Shown here: piece after piece, positions 5,215 to 5,947 of the stretch
Position numbering within the stretch: position 1 is the stretch's first letter
Layout of the letters: every line of letters begins with the position of its first letter
NCBI GenBank assembly: GCA_031263625.1
Contig: JAISFK010000050.1
Coordinates: forward strand, 1 to 5,947
Reading direction: 5' to 3'
Length of the DNA stretch: 5,947 bases
Source of the DNA: Clostridiales bacterium
GTDB lineage: Bacteria; Bacillota; Clostridia; WRLR01
Program-made: the position numbers and the translations under genes
The notes under the pieces: generated by a model
Told to the model about the DNA's origin: nothing
Database searches by the model: none
The model's input: the letters and a program-made list of their open reading frames with translations, nothing else

Positions 5215-5239
5215 GAGAGCGTAAATATGGGATTTAATT

Positions 5240-5243
5240 GGAG
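5240..5243 (+). promoter_or_regulatory. Ribosome binding site for the start at 5251
   Basis: GGAG within TTGGAGAA lies seven bases before the ATG at 5251. The in-frame ATG at 5227 is preceded only by a GAGAGAGAG tract (5211-5219), a weaker site, so 5251 is preferred. Confidence 0.5.
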
Positions 5244-5250
5244 AATATCC

Positions 5251-5947
5251 ATGGGAGCGGATGTGGGGAAAGGCTTGAAATCGAGATTCCAAAGGGCTGG
5301 CGCGGGGGCGAAAAAGGCGCCGCGCGGGCGCGGAAGGGCGGGCGCGGCGCTTCTTTGCGCGTGCGCCATGCTTGCGGCGGCGGCCGCCGTTGCAGCCGCA
5401 ACGGCCGGCGAGGCATACGCGCTGCCGGCAGCGGCGCTATCCGGGCGCGTGCACGGCGCCGAAGCGCAGGAGGGCGGCGGCTTCCTATTCACGCTGGGCG
5501 TTTCCGTCAGCGAGTCTGCCGAGGCGTACTGCGCGATTGACTTCAACGTGGTCAGCAGCGACTATGAGCGGCTGCATATTCTGGATCTGGCCGCCAGCCC
5601 CGACGAAAAGCTGTTCGAGATCTCGTTCGCGGAAGATTTTGGCACCGCGTACCATAAGGGCCGCGTTGACGAGGCGACGGGCGAGATCGACTACCTGATC
5701 GGGATTTTTGACCAGAACTCGCAGAACGGCATAAAGGACGCGATGGAGATATGCGGCATAACATTCGTCTATGAGGGGGGCGCGCCGCAGACTGTCAGGC
5801 TCGAAAACCTGCAGCTCGTCTATTTCGACGCGGATGGGACCGTCCGCTCCGAAAAAAAGGGCGAAACGGCGGTCATAGAGATCAGCGAGGAGGCGCTTTT
5901 GGCGGACGCGGCAGCCGGCGCGGGCGCGGAATCCGGGGACGGCGCGG
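5251..5947 (+). CDS. Secreted protein with a cohesin-like module, 3' end outside window
   Basis: Open from ATG 5251 to the window end with 232 visible codons and no stop; an ATG at 5227 would add eight residues. Residues 1-29 are basic (KSRFQR, KKAPRGRGR). Residues 30-52 are an Ala/Leu-rich hydrophobic core and the AYA-L site near 57 suits signal peptidase I. The mature part carries a beta-rich module: FLFTLGVSVSES, then AIDFNVVSSDY, TGEIDYLIGIFDQ, and CGITFVYEGG...VRLENLQLVYF. This order of motifs parallels AVFDFDAANF, TGKISLLIGVVKE and ALARATLTV...ARLALSKFAIY in the upstream dockerin protein, so both probably carry the same cohesin-like fold. An Ala/Gly/Glu-rich segment begins near the window end, probably a linker. 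Whether more modules or a surface anchor follow cannot be seen. Confidence 0.85.
   Translation, partial: MGADVGKGLKSRFQRAGAGAKKAPRGRGRAGAALLCACAMLAAAAAVAAATAGEAYALPAAALSGRVHGAEAQEGGGFLFTLGVSVSESAEAYCAIDFNVVSSDYERLHILDLAASPDEKLFEISFAEDFGTAYHKGRVDEATGEIDYLIGIFDQNSQNGIKDAMEICGITFVYEGGAPQTVRLENLQLVYFDADGTVRSEKKGETAVIEISEEALLADAAAGAGAESGDGA

Noticed and set aside
5238..5698. Plus-strand ORFs in other frames (5238-5540, 5372-5698) overlapping the last gene
   Set aside because: Their translations are Arg-rich and contain no domain, whereas the frame beginning at 5251 gives a signal peptide and a coherent beta-rich module open to the window end.

Overview
The window is GC-rich, and every gene I can support lies on the + strand. 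Strong Shine-Dalgarno sites, a TTG start decided by one of them, and a secreted dockerin/cohesin-type protein suggest a high-GC anaerobic member of the Bacillota (Clostridia). That assignment is an inference: no rRNA, tRNA or unambiguous taxonomic marker is present. Genes occupy about 80% of the window. They are separated by two roughly 400-500 bp gaps that are AT-richer in places and contain regulatory-looking inverted repeats and short tandem repeats.

Bases 1-1781 hold the 3' part of a bifunctional NAD(P)H-hydrate repair enzyme (Nnr: YjeF_N epimerase plus ADP/ATP-dependent dehydratase). Its catalytic motifs are intact. However, the epimerase domain is preceded by about 90 residues of Gly/Ser/Thr/Pro-rich low complexity: three 45-nt units carrying a GGSGxLC motif, then exactly fifteen 9-nt units encoding collagen-like Gly-X-Ser/Pro triplets. 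The array uses A- and T-ending codons that are rare in the rest of the gene.

Bases 1936-2715 encode an envelope protein of unknown function. It has a basic, Pro/Ala-rich N-terminus, one hydrophobic segment, a short coiled coil, a Glu/Gly linker and a compact C-terminal domain of about 90 residues. A 500-base gap follows. It carries a terminator-like structure, a good sigma-70-type promoter (TTGCAT, 17 bp, TATAGT) whose -10 element sits inside a perfect 10-bp inverted repeat, and an apparent 5' leader of about 375 nt.

Bases 3216-4880 encode a 554-residue secreted protein with a signal peptide, a right-handed beta-helix ending in a 'choice-of-anchor Q'-like motif, a cohesin-like beta-sandwich, and a complete two-loop type I dockerin. 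After a 370-base spacer made largely of short tandem repeats and a very strong hairpin, a second secreted protein begins at 5251. It runs off the window and contains a module that resembles the cohesin-like module of its upstream neighbour.

The last three genes look like cell-surface or secreted functions, with two of them probably part of a cohesin/dockerin-type assembly. Nnr is a housekeeping repair enzyme and probably belongs to a separate upstream unit. A feature common to the whole window is short tandem repetition with unit lengths of 7, 9, 10, 12, 15 and 45 nt, in frame where it lies inside genes. This points to frequent slippage-driven expansion in this genome.
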